Notes: generated from the letters alone by a model not told the origin. Counted from the stretch's first letter, positions 35,053 to 43,836 are shown. The stretch: DNA of 64,000 nucleotides from Paenibacillus tengchongensis (GCF_008973665.1 NZ_WACP01000015.1:1-64000); one strand, 5' to 3'. Made by a program: numbers and translations.

Positions 35053-36189
35053 CTATTTCCCGGCAGCAGCCCGCCGCGCTTCAACTTCCCCGCAAGCCTG
35101 CAGGAACGCGCCGAGCCCCTTAAGGTCGTTGGTGATGATCGGCTCGCTGATGTAATAGGCATAGGTGCCGTCGCGGCGCTCATCGCCGCCTAACCCGGCA
35201 ACCTGGCAGGTCTTGTTCAGATTCACCCAGCCGCGCTTCGTCACCGTGATGAATTCGTCGATTAGTCCGGCGTAGGCGTGCTCCAGCGTCTCCGCCCAAC
35301 CCTCTTCATCCAGCACACCCAGCCGGAGGCCCTTGGCGATCGCGTACGTGATCATACTGGATGCCGAAGCCTCCAGGTAATTGCCTTTGCGGCCGCCCTC
35401 GTTCACCACCTGGTACCAGACGCCGGAAGCCGCATCCTGATACTTCCGTAAAGCGGTAAGCGTATCCCGCAGGATTCTCACCAGCTCTGTATTATCCGCA
35501 TGCTCCTGCGGCAGCAGCTCCAGCACATCGGCCAGGGCCATAACGAACCAGCCCACCGACCGGCCCCAGACCTTCGGGGACTGTCCGGTCTGCGGATCGC
35601 ACCACGGCTGGACGCGCTGCTCATCCCAGGCATGCCGAAGCAGCCCGGTCTTGGCATCTTTGGTGTGGCGTTCACAGAGGATGAACTGCTTCGTTACATC
35701 CTCAAGACCTTGGCCGTCCTCGAAGGCCAGCAGATATTCCAGATAAAACGGCGAGCCCATGTACAGTCCGTCCAACCAGATCTGGTACGGGTAAATCTGC
35801 TTATGCCAGAACGCGCCTTCCGAAGTACGCGGGTGCTGCCGGAGCTGTTCTCTGAGGTTGGCTGCTGCCAGCTTGTATTTCTCTTCTCCTGTCTCCTTAT
35901 ACAGCCCAAACAGCAGCTTTCCATTATTTAAATGGTCAATATTGTATTCATCCGGACGGTAGCCCTTGATGGAGCCGTCCTCCCCGATGAAGTCATCCAT
36001 GTTGTCCCGGATATACCGGAAATATTTCTCCTCGCCCGTCAGCCGCCATAGCAGCTCGAAGCCCTTCAGGATGACCCCGTAATCATAGGACCATTTGCCC
36101 CGGTACCATTCATTGGTTTCATACAGCAGCGGCGTCCGCTCCATAATGGAGCCGGCCATGCGTACCGCCCAATTCGTCTTGTCCGTCAT
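35053..36189 (-). CDS. unsaturated rhamnogalacturonyl hydrolase, GH105 (YteR-like)
   Basis: The 378-residue (alpha/alpha)6-barrel enzyme is similar to B. subtilis YteR (373 aa), recognisable from WSYDYGVILKGFELLW, NIDHLNNGKLLFGLY, IWLDGLYMGSPFYLEY (the acid-base Asp region) and WGRSVGWFVMALADVLELLP. The family hydrates the 4,5-unsaturated galacturonic acid left by rhamnogalacturonan and pectate lyases, in the cytoplasm. ATG 36189 has GGAGGT 5 nt upstream. It begins 23 nt after the stop of the ABC permease gene, so the two form an operon: import, then trimming of lyase products. Confidence 0.92.
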   Translation of the reverse strand: MTDKTNWAVRMAGSIMERTPLLYETNEWYRGKWSYDYGVILKGFELLWRLTGEEKYFRYIRDNMDDFIGEDGSIKGYRPDEYNIDHLNNGKLLFGLYKETGEEKYKLAAANLREQLRQHPRTSEGAFWHKQIYPYQIWLDGLYMGSPFYLEYLLAFEDGQGLEDVTKQFILCERHTKDAKTGLLRHAWDEQRVQPWCDPQTGQSPKVWGRSVGWFVMALADVLELLPQEHADNTELVRILRDTLTALRKYQDAASGVWYQVVNEGGRKGNYLEASASSMITYAIAKGLRLGVLDEEGWAETLEHAYAGLIDEFITVTKRGWVNLNKTCQVAGLGGDERRDGTYAYYISEPIITNDLKGLGAFLQACGEVEARRAAAGK

Positions 36190-36212
36190 CGTGACCTCCA
36201 CTTGTGTAATAT

Positions 36213-37178
36213 TTAGTACACTCCGTCCTCCCCGATCTTCTTGGCAAGCTTGTTGGACAGCATGACGAGGATCAGGCCGACCACGCCCTTGAACAGGCCG
36301 ACGGTGGTGCTGAAGCTGAGCTGGCCGTTCTTCAGACCGGCGGTGTAAATGTAAGTATCGAAGATTTCACCGACCTCGCGGTTCAGCGAGTTAAGCAGCA
36401 GGTACATATGCTCGAAGCCGAGGTCCAGCGTGTGGCCGATCTTCAGAATGAGCAGCGTAATAATGACCGGCCGGATCGCCGGCAGGGTGACATGCCAGGT
36501 TTTACGCAAGCGGCCGGCGCCGTCCATCTCGGCGGCCTCGTACAGCTGCGTGTCCACAACCGTGATGGCAGCCAGATAAATAATGGTCGACCAGCCGAGC
36601 TCTTTCCAGATGATCTGGCCGATATACACGATGCGCAGCCATTCCGGTGAGGTCAGGAAGCTGATCTTCTGCCCGCCCATCGCGGCAATCATCTCATTGA
36701 GCACCCCGCCGTCCACATTCATAAACACATAAGTAATGGACACAATGATGACCCAGGACATAAAGTGCGGAATGTAGATGACCGTCTGCACCACATTCTT
36801 GAAGAACTTGTGCCGCACCTCGTTCAGCATCAGCGACAGAATGATCGGCAGCGGGAAGAAGATGATAATGTTCAGCGCGAACAAAACCAGCGTATTGCGC
36901 AGCAGCATCATAAAGGTAGGCTCCGTGAATAAACGGATGAAGTGCTTAAAGCCGACCCACGGGCTGTCCGCGATCCCCATATACGGCTGATAATCCTGAA
37001 AGGCAATAATCAGCCCGCCCATCGGCAGGTATTTGAAAATCACAAAATACACGAACCCCGGCAGTATCATCAGATATAGCAGCTTGTTTCTTCGCAGACT
37101 GAGCAGGTTATGCATCGTCCTTGTTCTTTTTGCCGGTGGTGCTTGAACCTCCATCGCGGCGACATTGGCTTGTTTCAC
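36213..37178 (-). CDS. sugar ABC transporter permease (LplB/YtcP-partner type)
   Basis: The 321-residue inner-membrane permease has six helices (first at LLYLMILPGFVYFVIFKYLPMGG). It has the LplB-type block IIAFQDYQPYMGI and the EAA loop (YEAAEMDGAGRLRKTWHVTLPAIRP) that docks the ATPase. The start GTG 37178 has AAGGAGG 9 nt upstream. The downstream GH105 gene is co-transcribed. Its partner permease is transcribed in the opposite direction from 37455. Both carry the 17-bp motif in front. Probable cargo: unsaturated rhamnogalacturonan or pectin oligosaccharides. Confidence 0.9.
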   Translation of the reverse strand: MKQANVAAMEVQAPPAKRTRTMHNLLSLRRNKLLYLMILPGFVYFVIFKYLPMGGLIIAFQDYQPYMGIADSPWVGFKHFIRLFTEPTFMMLLRNTLVLFALNIIIFFPLPIILSLMLNEVRHKFFKNVVQTVIYIPHFMSWVIIVSITYVFMNVDGGVLNEMIAAMGGQKISFLTSPEWLRIVYIGQIIWKELGWSTIIYLAAITVVDTQLYEAAEMDGAGRLRKTWHVTLPAIRPVIITLLILKIGHTLDLGFEHMYLLLNSLNREVGEIFDTYIYTAGLKNGQLSFSTTVGLFKGVVGLILVMLSNKLAKKIGEDGVY

Positions 37179-37237
37179 GGGAATCGGCCTCCTTGAACGC
37201 GTTTCTTTACGGCTCAAGCTTAAGGCGCCCGTTAGGA

Positions 37238-37254
37238 TTACGTATATAATCATT
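37238..37254 (-). promoter_or_regulatory. 17-bp regulon motif, copy 2 (permease/GH105 operon)
   Basis: TTACGTATATAATCATT on the plus strand is identical to the copy at 31837-31853. It has the same orientation relative to its gene, about 60 bp upstream of the start at 37178. TATATA/TATACG inside the motif may serve as a -10 box. Confidence 0.65.
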
Positions 37255-37385
37255 ACTTACTATGGACTGACAATCCGCGCCGCTACGCGCTTTTGGCTGA
37301 AACGACCCCGTGCAGGGATACCGATCGTACCTGAAGAGCATGTCCGCCCGAACCCGCCAATTCTCCCGCCTGCAAAGCGATAGCT

Positions 37386-37402
37386 AATGATTATATACGG
37401 AA
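37386..37402 (+). promoter_or_regulatory. 17-bp regulon motif, copy 3 (divergent permease gene)
   Basis: AATGATTATATACGGAA on the plus strand is the reverse of the other copies with a single mismatch (16 of 17). It lies 52 bp upstream of the permease start at 37455 and again points toward the gene. Confidence 0.65.
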
Positions 37403-37454
37403 TGAAATCCCCTTGATACATTGTCATTGAAACGATTACGAGGAGGATAACTGC

Positions 37455-38339
37455 ATGGCGCAATCATCATTAAAAAAAGAAAGCATGGGCGGCAAACTGT
37501 TCACCATCGTCAATACCACCCTATTGGCTCTCATTGCTCTCATTTGTCTTTTGCCATTTGTCAACGTGTTTGCCAGTTCCTTTGCCACCACCCAGGAGAT
37601 CGTCGAGAAGAAATTCGTCCTGTTCCCGACCACCTTCTCGCTGGATGCCTACCGCTTCATTCTATCCACGCCTACCCTCTTCCGCAGCCTGGGCGTGTCT
37701 ATCGGCGTCACGATTGTAGGCACCGTCGTCAGCATGGTCCTGACCGCCCTGATGGCTTACGGCTTGTCGCGTAAATATTTGCTGGGCCGTGATTTCATTA
37801 ACTTCGTGGTTGTCTTCTCTATGTTATTCAGCGGCGGCATGATCCCGACCTTCCTGGTGGTCAAATCGTTGTCGCTGATCGATTCCTACTGGTCGATGAT
37901 TATACCGGTAGCGATCAACGCCTTTAACCTGATCATCATGCGCAACTTCTTCCAGGCGCTGCCTGAAGGGCTGGAGGAGTCGGCCAAGATTGACGGCTCA
38001 AACGATTTCGGCGTCTTTCTCAAAATCATGCTGCCGCTGGCGCTGCCCTCCATTGCGACCCTGTCGCTGTTCTACGGCGTCGCGTACTGGAACACGTATA
38101 TGAACGCCATCCTGTACATCAACGATTCCGTCAAATGGCCGATCCAGGTGCTGCTGCGCCAGATCGTTATCGTCTCCAGCGGGATGCAGGGCGACAATAC
38201 CTCGGTCGACATCATTCCGCCGGCCCAGACGATCAAAATGGCGGTCATCGTGGTTGCGACTGTGCCGATGCTGCTCGCTTACCCGTTCGTGCAAAAGCAT
38301 TTCACCAAAGGGGCGATGCTCGGCGCCGTTAAGGGCTGA
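37455..38339 (+). CDS. sugar ABC transporter permease (LplC/YtcP type)
   Basis: The 294-residue six-helix permease has the LplC-type N-terminus (LLPFVNVFASSFATTQEIVEKKFVLFP) and the EAA loop (GLEESAKIDGSNDFGVFLKIMLPLALPSIA). It has the characteristic end FVQKHFTKGAMLGAVKG. GAGGAGG lies 8 nt before the ATG. It must pair with an LplB-type permease. The nearest is the divergent gene at 36213-37178, an unusual arrangement because the two permeases normally lie in tandem. A terminator follows closely, so this gene is monocistronic. Confidence 0.9.
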   Translation: MAQSSLKKESMGGKLFTIVNTTLLALIALICLLPFVNVFASSFATTQEIVEKKFVLFPTTFSLDAYRFILSTPTLFRSLGVSIGVTIVGTVVSMVLTALMAYGLSRKYLLGRDFINFVVVFSMLFSGGMIPTFLVVKSLSLIDSYWSMIIPVAINAFNLIIMRNFFQALPEGLEESAKIDGSNDFGVFLKIMLPLALPSIATLSLFYGVAYWNTYMNAILYINDSVKWPIQVLLRQIVIVSSGMQGDNTSVDIIPPAQTIKMAVIVVATVPMLLAYPFVQKHFTKGAMLGAVKG

Positions 38340-38372
38340 CAGGCCCATCTCTCTGCCGCAGGAGCAAGTATT

Positions 38373-38400
38373 AAGGGCCATCCCTTGCGGAATGGCCCTT
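38373..38400 (+). terminator. terminator of the LplC-type permease gene
   Basis: AAGGGCCAT (38373-38381) pairs with ATGGCCCTT (38392-38400) and TTTTG continues the run. It lies 34 bp past the stop codon. Confidence 0.85.
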
Positions 38401-38484
38401 TTGAAGTATCGTTACTTTTTCTTAACAGGTATCCAGATCTTACCCTGCGTAGTCCCGGTCTTCATCACCTTGTATACTGGCCCA

Positions 38485-39624
38485 TCAGTCTGCTGCCTTG
38501 ATTTGTTGTGTGGCATACATGCCTTCCTCCCAAACCTTGCCGTTAGACAAGTGATATTCCCTTTCCACCGACCCATCTATTCGGGTATAGCTGAGCATAA
38601 AGACCTGGCCGGTATCGATCAGCATCGGGTATTCACTGTAAGGAAGAAAGTTATCCACCAGAGGCAGCTCTTTGACATCCTCATAGGCGCCTTCCAATCG
38701 CCAGAATTCCCGGTAGGCATAATCCTTGAACCCGGTTAAATCCTGCTTCCCAAAATACGATGCCGGATATTCCTTGCCTTGTAACGTGATGCTATCCACT
38801 CTGGAGGGCTCGATATCTTTAATCATCCAGCTTAAGTCCTCCGAATAAAGGTTGTCACCGTAGTGTTCCTTTAATTGATTGGCCATACAAGGGATCGATT
38901 GGGTGTCATAATCCAGCCCGTCAAGCGCGGTATGTGCCGAGCCGTAAATGCCCATGACGCTCTCGCCGGCCAGCTTTTCAAATTCGCGGATAAAGTTCTC
39001 CGTCATCTTGTTCTCCCGGTATACTCCATCATCTTTGATGTAGAAATATCGGCCTTGGTTGATCGATTCCTTCGTTAAAGTATACTCCTCCGATTCTGTC
39101 AGATCGTGTGTGCCAAGGTAAGATAAGAAGCGGCTCCCGGTGGTATCATGCTGATGCCCGACGTCTGTGCCGTGGAAAATCGTCTCGGGACACTCGCTTT
39201 TTATCTTTTTGTAAAACGCCTTGATATATGGATTTTGACTAAGGGTTCCCTCCCAGTCCTCATAAATCTCCTCCAGAATATCGTCATTGTCCGACTGCAT
39301 CCACAGGTTCAAATATTCAGCGGTAAAATAGGGCAGCTCGACGAATAAGTGCCTCATACCCTCATTATGGTAGTAATCAGACCACAATTCATATTCCTTA
39401 TCTAAAATCTTGGATACGCCATGGGCTTCACCGTACAGATAAATGCTGCCGGATGCTTGCGTCACCACAGGCGTTTCTTCGGGTGGCTGTTCAAACTTAT
39501 CTGCGGAAGAATTGCTGCAGGCTGCCAGGCTGCCGGTTATAAGCACAACGATCAAGGCAAGCAGCAAAGGGTGGGCAAGCAGTATTTTGGCCTTGGTTAA
39601 GCTGGGGGATTGATTATCATTCAT
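38485..39624 (-). CDS. lipoprotein of the EreA/ChaN/TIKI-like superfamily
   Basis: The 379-residue precursor has a lipoprotein signal (LITGSLAAC, Cys36). Its domain has the sparse hallmarks of the erythromycin-esterase/ChaN/TIKI fold: IYLYGEAHG (61-69), a strand ending HLFVELPY, FHGTDVGH, and GIYGSAHT in the C-terminal half. These His/Glu positions form the catalytic or metal site in related families. No close family comes to mind, so the reaction is unknown. It would sit on the outer face of the membrane. It is convergent with the permease gene and not in an operon. Confidence 0.6.
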   Translation of the reverse strand: MNDNQSPSLTKAKILLAHPLLLALIVVLITGSLAACSNSSADKFEQPPEETPVVTQASGSIYLYGEAHGVSKILDKEYELWSDYYHNEGMRHLFVELPYFTAEYLNLWMQSDNDDILEEIYEDWEGTLSQNPYIKAFYKKIKSECPETIFHGTDVGHQHDTTGSRFLSYLGTHDLTESEEYTLTKESINQGRYFYIKDDGVYRENKMTENFIREFEKLAGESVMGIYGSAHTALDGLDYDTQSIPCMANQLKEHYGDNLYSEDLSWMIKDIEPSRVDSITLQGKEYPASYFGKQDLTGFKDYAYREFWRLEGAYEDVKELPLVDNFLPYSEYPMLIDTGQVFMLSYTRIDGSVEREYHLSNGKVWEEGMYATQQIKAAD

Positions 39625-39792
39625 AAGCTAGGAACAACCCTTCATATTGATGTATAAATCCAAATTCAGGTATTCTCTAGCTTAGGAGGGATTTCCTGCT
39701 ACTTTTTAAACTTATAATTGAATTTCACATCCATCAAAAGGAAGCCTTGTCAAATCCACAGGATCCGGCAGCTTTGGCCAGTAATTCCCGGC

Positions 39793-39909
39793 TTACCATA
39801 CGAAGCCTCCACCACATAAAGTATCGTTTACCCCCTTGCTCTCGCTCATATTGATATTATCAAATCTGGAACCCTCCAGATTAATGTTGCAGAATCTTGT
39901 TTTGTTCAT
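39793..39909 (-). pseudogene. pentapeptide-repeat protein remnant
   Basis: A 38-codon frame begins MNKTRFCNINLEGSRFDNIN and continues MSES. The five-residue periodicity (TRFCN-INLEG-SRFDN-INMSE) is that of pentapeptide-repeat proteins, normally over 150 residues long. After about five repeats the sequence loses the pattern and stops. No good ribosome site precedes the ATG. It is probably the N-terminal relic of a decayed gene, in an otherwise empty 353-bp gap (39625-39977). Confidence 0.5.
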
Positions 39910-39977
39910 ATCGGTCTGCTCTCTACTGCATCGACTGATATTCCGAGGAAATCACTAATTTCCTTTATGCTTTTCCC

Positions 39978-42221
39978 TTACCTCTCCTGCTTCATCGCCC
40001 GGTAGGCGCCCGGTGTAACATGCTCCTTCTTGCGGAAGGAGCGGATGAAATTCTGCGGATTGTGGTATTGCAGCCGCTCGCCGATCTCCTTGATCGTCAT
40101 GTCGCTTTCCACCAGCCATTTCTTGGCCATCTCCAACCGGTAGCCCATCACATATTCGCTGAAGGTCATGCCGAACTCTTTCTTGAAGATGCTGCTTAAA
40201 TAGTTCGGGCTGTAATGCAGCCGTTCGCCGATCATCTCCAGCGACAGCTCCTGGTCGTATTCGGTACGCACGATGTTGGCAATCTGGTCCGCAAGGCCGC
40301 GGAACTGGCGGGTCGTCTTCTCCTTCATGGAGGCGACCATCGGCTGGATGACCTCCTTGACCAGAATACGCTCAATTTCTTCGGGATTGCGGATATCGAG
40401 CAGCCGGTGGTACAGCGCATAATTATCCTGTGTCAGCAGTACCTCCACGCCGATCAGCTGCTCCAGCTGAATCAGGTTGTTCACGAAGCGGATTAGCGTC
40501 ACCTCGAAATTCAGCGGGTTCTTGCCATGCTTCATCATCTCGCCAAGCAGCGGATAGAGGGAACGCGACACCTGCTCCTCATCCCCTAACCGGATAGCGT
40601 CAAAGAGCTGCGATTCCAGCTCTGACGGATAATGCAGCAGCACCGGTCCGGAAATCACCTGCGAAATATCCTCGTAAAAGAGGATCGACTCCTTCCCCAG
40701 ATGCAGCCGGTGATGCAGCGCCTCCTTACTCATCTCGCAGGCTTCCTTGCTGCCGCTTAAGTCTGTATAGAAGCTGCTGATGCCAACGCTGACCGACAGA
40801 TTAAGCAGCTCCCTTACGGTCTTAATGATCCGCTTGGCATCCTCAAGCACCTGCTTGCGGTTGTCCTGCTCCACATCTCCGTCGAAGATCAGAATGGTCG
40901 CCTGCGTCCGGTCGTTCAGCAGCACCGGAATCATCCGCCGCGAAGCGGGAATCAGCTCCTCTGCCAGCTTGTTGACGGCGACAAGCAGCAGGTCCTTGTC
41001 GCTGGCCTGTCTGTCGCCGTAGTTATCCAGCTGAATCAGCATGGTCGCATAGCAGGCGTGCGCGGCAAGCGAATAGCCGAACCGCGTCATGTTATGCTCC
41101 AGTTCCTCTGCCGGGATACGGCCGCGGAACAAATTCAGGATGAACTGGGTTTCCAGCTGCGGCAGCTCCGACTCCAGCAGCCCTTCCAGGCTTTGCTTCT
41201 CGGACAGAATATGGTCGATGGAGGTAATAATCCAGTCAATTTCGTCCTTGGGGGCCGGCTGTCCGTCAGCGGAGAGCTTGCGCTGAATCTTCTGGATCCG
41301 CTTGGTGAAATGCTGGGCGATACCGTACGCTACCACGACAATCAGCAGCGTAATCAGGACAATCATCATAATCAGACCGAAGCGTGTAGTTTTCAGTGCA
41401 TCGGCGATCTCTGTCTGGTCCAGCAGCGTAACATAGGTCCAGTTGTTATAGGAGGATTTCGCATAAATCGCTTTAACGTTCTTGCTGCCGGGGTCATCCA
41501 GGGACAGAATTCCCGGCTCACCCGATCCGCCCGCCGCTCCGGTGATGTCCTGCAGCTGCCCTGCGGTCAGCAGTCCTTGGGCCGAAGCCGATTCGTACAG
41601 CAGCTCGCCCTGGCGGTTCAGCAGAATCACCGGAATATTGTCTTCCGTCTGCAGGATGCGCTGCAGTGCCTTGAGCGATATATCGGACAGGGCGATCGCC
41701 TGCTTACGCTGCGAGAACACCGGCAGCGTGTTCACCATCCGGATGCCGTCCTCCGTCTTGATCCAGAACAGCGAGCGTTTCTGATCGTCAATGTAATGAT
41801 CGTGCAGCAGATCCCGCTCCTCCTCCGTCAAATGCGAGAGCCGCCCGTTGGCGATCTGCCAGTTCTGCTCCAGACTGATCAGCGAGTACGCCACCCCGTC
41901 CACGCCAAGTGAAGCGATATAATTGAGCTGGGTATTGACGTTGCGGTAAGCCTGAAAGTCGGATACCGTGATCGGATTCTTGATGACATCGCTGAAGGAG
42001 CTGGTCGTGCTGTACGTATTGAAGGCATACTCGATCGTTTCGATTTTCTGCTCCAGCGTATTTTTGACCTGTGTAATCAGGCTCTGCTTGCCGACGGCCA
42101 CCCGGTCAACCACCGAACGGTTCGTCGTGAAATAGATGTAGCTGCCGAAGCTGATCACAAGCCCCACGCCAAGGACAAGAATCGGGATGAAAATCTTGTA
42201 GAACATTCTGCCTTTTCTCAT
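39978..42221 (-). CDS. membrane-anchored AraC-family transcriptional regulator with extracellular sensor domain
   Basis: This 747-residue protein has the same plan as the regulator at 5171-7513. It has a membrane helix at about 8-30, an extracytoplasmic Cache-like sensor (31-270) and a second helix near 275-300. A cytoplasmic linker follows. The C-terminal AraC domain (about 645-745) contains LSLEMIGERLHYSPNYLSSIFKKEFG and MTIKEIGERLQYHNPQNFIRSFRKKE. The start ATG is preceded by GGAGTTT. No transport gene adjoins it, so its target must be elsewhere. The nearby LplC/LplB promoters are possible. Confidence 0.87.
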   Translation of the reverse strand: MRKGRMFYKIFIPILVLGVGLVISFGSYIYFTTNRSVVDRVAVGKQSLITQVKNTLEQKIETIEYAFNTYSTTSSFSDVIKNPITVSDFQAYRNVNTQLNYIASLGVDGVAYSLISLEQNWQIANGRLSHLTEEERDLLHDHYIDDQKRSLFWIKTEDGIRMVNTLPVFSQRKQAIALSDISLKALQRILQTEDNIPVILLNRQGELLYESASAQGLLTAGQLQDITGAAGGSGEPGILSLDDPGSKNVKAIYAKSSYNNWTYVTLLDQTEIADALKTTRFGLIMMIVLITLLIVVVAYGIAQHFTKRIQKIQRKLSADGQPAPKDEIDWIITSIDHILSEKQSLEGLLESELPQLETQFILNLFRGRIPAEELEHNMTRFGYSLAAHACYATMLIQLDNYGDRQASDKDLLLVAVNKLAEELIPASRRMIPVLLNDRTQATILIFDGDVEQDNRKQVLEDAKRIIKTVRELLNLSVSVGISSFYTDLSGSKEACEMSKEALHHRLHLGKESILFYEDISQVISGPVLLHYPSELESQLFDAIRLGDEEQVSRSLYPLLGEMMKHGKNPLNFEVTLIRFVNNLIQLEQLIGVEVLLTQDNYALYHRLLDIRNPEEIERILVKEVIQPMVASMKEKTTRQFRGLADQIANIVRTEYDQELSLEMIGERLHYSPNYLSSIFKKEFGMTFSEYVMGYRLEMAKKWLVESDMTIKEIGERLQYHNPQNFIRSFRKKEHVTPGAYRAMKQER

Positions 42222-42315
42222 TGGCTAAACTCCTTCAATATTGGAATCATTCCAATTATAGCGTTTTCACAAATTGGAGTTCAACCATTTTTCACACGTG
42301 TGCACAGTTTGTATG

Positions 42316-42364
42316 AACTGCCGGAACGGCAAGCCGTCACCCGCACTATCGGATTCCGGCAGTT
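42316..42364. terminator. inverted repeat downstream of the MarR gene
   Basis: AACTGCCGGAA (42316-42326) pairs perfectly with TTCCGGCAGTT (42354-42364) across 27 nt. There is no T-run on the minus strand, so termination is possible but not typical. Confidence 0.4.
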
Positions 42365-42371
42365 CCCGTCC

Positions 42372-42788
42372 TCACAGCCAGTCCTCGGCCAGCAGCCGCT
42401 TCAGCGACTCCACCCGTTCCGCCCCCAGCTTCTCCGCAATGTTCCGTTCGATATCCTGCTTGCACTCCAGCAGCTTCCGGCTAGTCTCCAGCCCTTTGGA
42501 GGTAAGGGCAATATGCTTGTCGCGTCCGTTGCCGGCGGCCTGGGCAATCTCAGCATATCCTTCGGCCAGCAGGCCGTTCACGCATTTCTGCGCACCTTGG
42601 CGGGAGATATTGATCATGCGGCTGATCGCCGAAATCGACAATGTGCCGTGCAGCTCCAATTTGGCGATGACGTGGGTCTCGGTATGGTTCAGCGGGTTGC
42701 CGCTGTTCTCATCGAGCTTGTCCCGGAGCGCCTTATGCTTCTCGCTCAATAAATCGATTAGATTAAGCTCATGGAAATAATCTTTCAT
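42372..42788 (-). CDS. MarR-family transcriptional regulator
   Basis: The 138-residue winged-helix protein has the MarR core HGTLSISAISRMINISRQGAQKCVNGLLAEGYAEI, followed by the wing GRDKHIALTSKGLE. ATG 42788 has GGAGGG 6 nt upstream. It is divergent from the DUF2798 membrane-protein gene, with a 133-bp gap containing AATTGTCAACCAAGTTGACAAT, itself a palindrome near 42835-42856. This is the usual arrangement of an autoregulated repressor and its target. Confidence 0.85.
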   Translation of the reverse strand: MKDYFHELNLIDLLSEKHKALRDKLDENSGNPLNHTETHVIAKLELHGTLSISAISRMINISRQGAQKCVNGLLAEGYAEIAQAAGNGRDKHIALTSKGLETSRKLLECKQDIERNIAEKLGAERVESLKRLLAEDWL

Positions 42789-42834
42789 GTGAACCCTCCA
42801 GGTAAAATGAATATGTAGACACAGCCTTCGCAAT

Positions 42835-42856
42835 AAATTGTCAACCAAGTTGACAA
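42835..42856. promoter_or_regulatory. palindromic operator candidate for the MarR regulator
   Basis: ATTGTCAACC and AAGTTGACAAT form a near-perfect palindrome (ATTGTCAAC-CA-AGTTGACAAT) in the MarR/DUF2798 divergent gap. MarR dimers bind such symmetric sites, and TTGACA inside it may serve as the -35 box of the plus-strand gene. Confidence 0.6.
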
Positions 42857-42921
42857 TAAAGACGGCCGCTGCTATTATAAGTGAAGTTTTACAATCACCG
42901 TTAGGGGAGAGGAGTTAACTT

Positions 42922-43392
42922 ATGGGCAGAAACAAAAAGGAAGCACTTATCTTCACTTCAATTATGTGTGTATTTATGGTCTTCGGGATGAGCGTATATA
43001 ACGTCGTCATATTTAGCGGCCTGACCCGCTCCCTGCTCGGCGACGTACTGTCCACCCTGCTGCCGGCGCTGGCTGTGGCTTTGGTATGCGATATCTTCAT
43101 TGTCGGTAAACTGGCCAAGGGGGCTGCAGGCAAATGGCTCAAGCCGGATGCTCCTGTCATCCGGAAGGTACTGACGATCTCCTGCCTCATGGTCTGCGGC
43201 ATGGTGCTCTGCATGTCTCTATATGGGACACTAGCACATTACGGATTGGCCGGCAACTTTATCAGCCACTATCTGACCACTGCAGGTCTCAACTTCATCT
43301 GCGCTTTGCCGCTGCAGCTGCTGATCGTCGGTCCGCTGACACGGTTCCTGTTCACAAAGCTGTTCCCGCCGGATCCGGCCATCTCACATTAA
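42922..43392 (+). CDS. DUF2798-family membrane protein
   Basis: The 156-residue protein has four membrane helices (about 10-28, 42-62, 80-102, 118-142). Its duplicated SIMCVFMVFGMSVYN and CLMVCGMVLCMSLYGT segments are typical of tandem DUF2798 proteins. The function is unknown. It has AGAGGAG upstream, and is divergent from and probably repressed by the MarR protein. A second small membrane-protein gene follows after 75 bp. Confidence 0.8.
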   Translation: MGRNKKEALIFTSIMCVFMVFGMSVYNVVIFSGLTRSLLGDVLSTLLPALAVALVCDIFIVGKLAKGAAGKWLKPDAPVIRKVLTISCLMVCGMVLCMSLYGTLAHYGLAGNFISHYLTTAGLNFICALPLQLLIVGPLTRFLFTKLFPPDPAISH

Positions 43393-43467
43393 GACTCTGC
43401 GTGCTTGGAGAGCGAAGGGGCGGGGTAATGGGTATTATTACCACCACCCATGAAAGGACGTGACACC

Positions 43468-43836
43468 ATGTTCAGCAAAAGAGATGCGCTCTCTCTCCTT
43501 GCCCTAATTGCGGCTTTAATTCTTGTCAATGTGTTCGGCAATACGCTTGAATCCCATCTTTGGCCCCGGTTTACGCTGCTGGCCAACTGTATTCTAGTCC
43601 AGGGGATGTTCCTCACGCTGCTCGGCCTGTTCCGCAACAGCGCGAGCCGCACTCCCTCCATCGCTCTCATTCTGCTCTCCCTGCTGACGGGCTTCATCTC
43701 GTTCGTAATCATCTTCAACTCGCGGATCGACTCACTGAATCAAGTGCTTGTTCTGGTCCTGCAGGTCATCATCACCTACACGGAAGCCAGCCTGCTGCGC
43801 AGAGAACGGAACCGCGACCGGGACAAACAGATTTGA
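43468..43836 (+). CDS. small integral membrane protein, unknown
   Basis: The 122-residue protein has four predicted helices (about 7-24, 32-54, 63-82, 88-108) and a charged tail RRERNRDRDKQI. ATG 43468 with AAAGGA upstream is preferred over ATG 43450. It probably shares a transcript with the DUF2798 gene. No family is recognised. Confidence 0.65.
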   Translation: MFSKRDALSLLALIAALILVNVFGNTLESHLWPRFTLLANCILVQGMFLTLLGLFRNSASRTPSIALILLSLLTGFISFVIIFNSRIDSLNQVLVLVLQVIITYTEASLLRRERNRDRDKQI

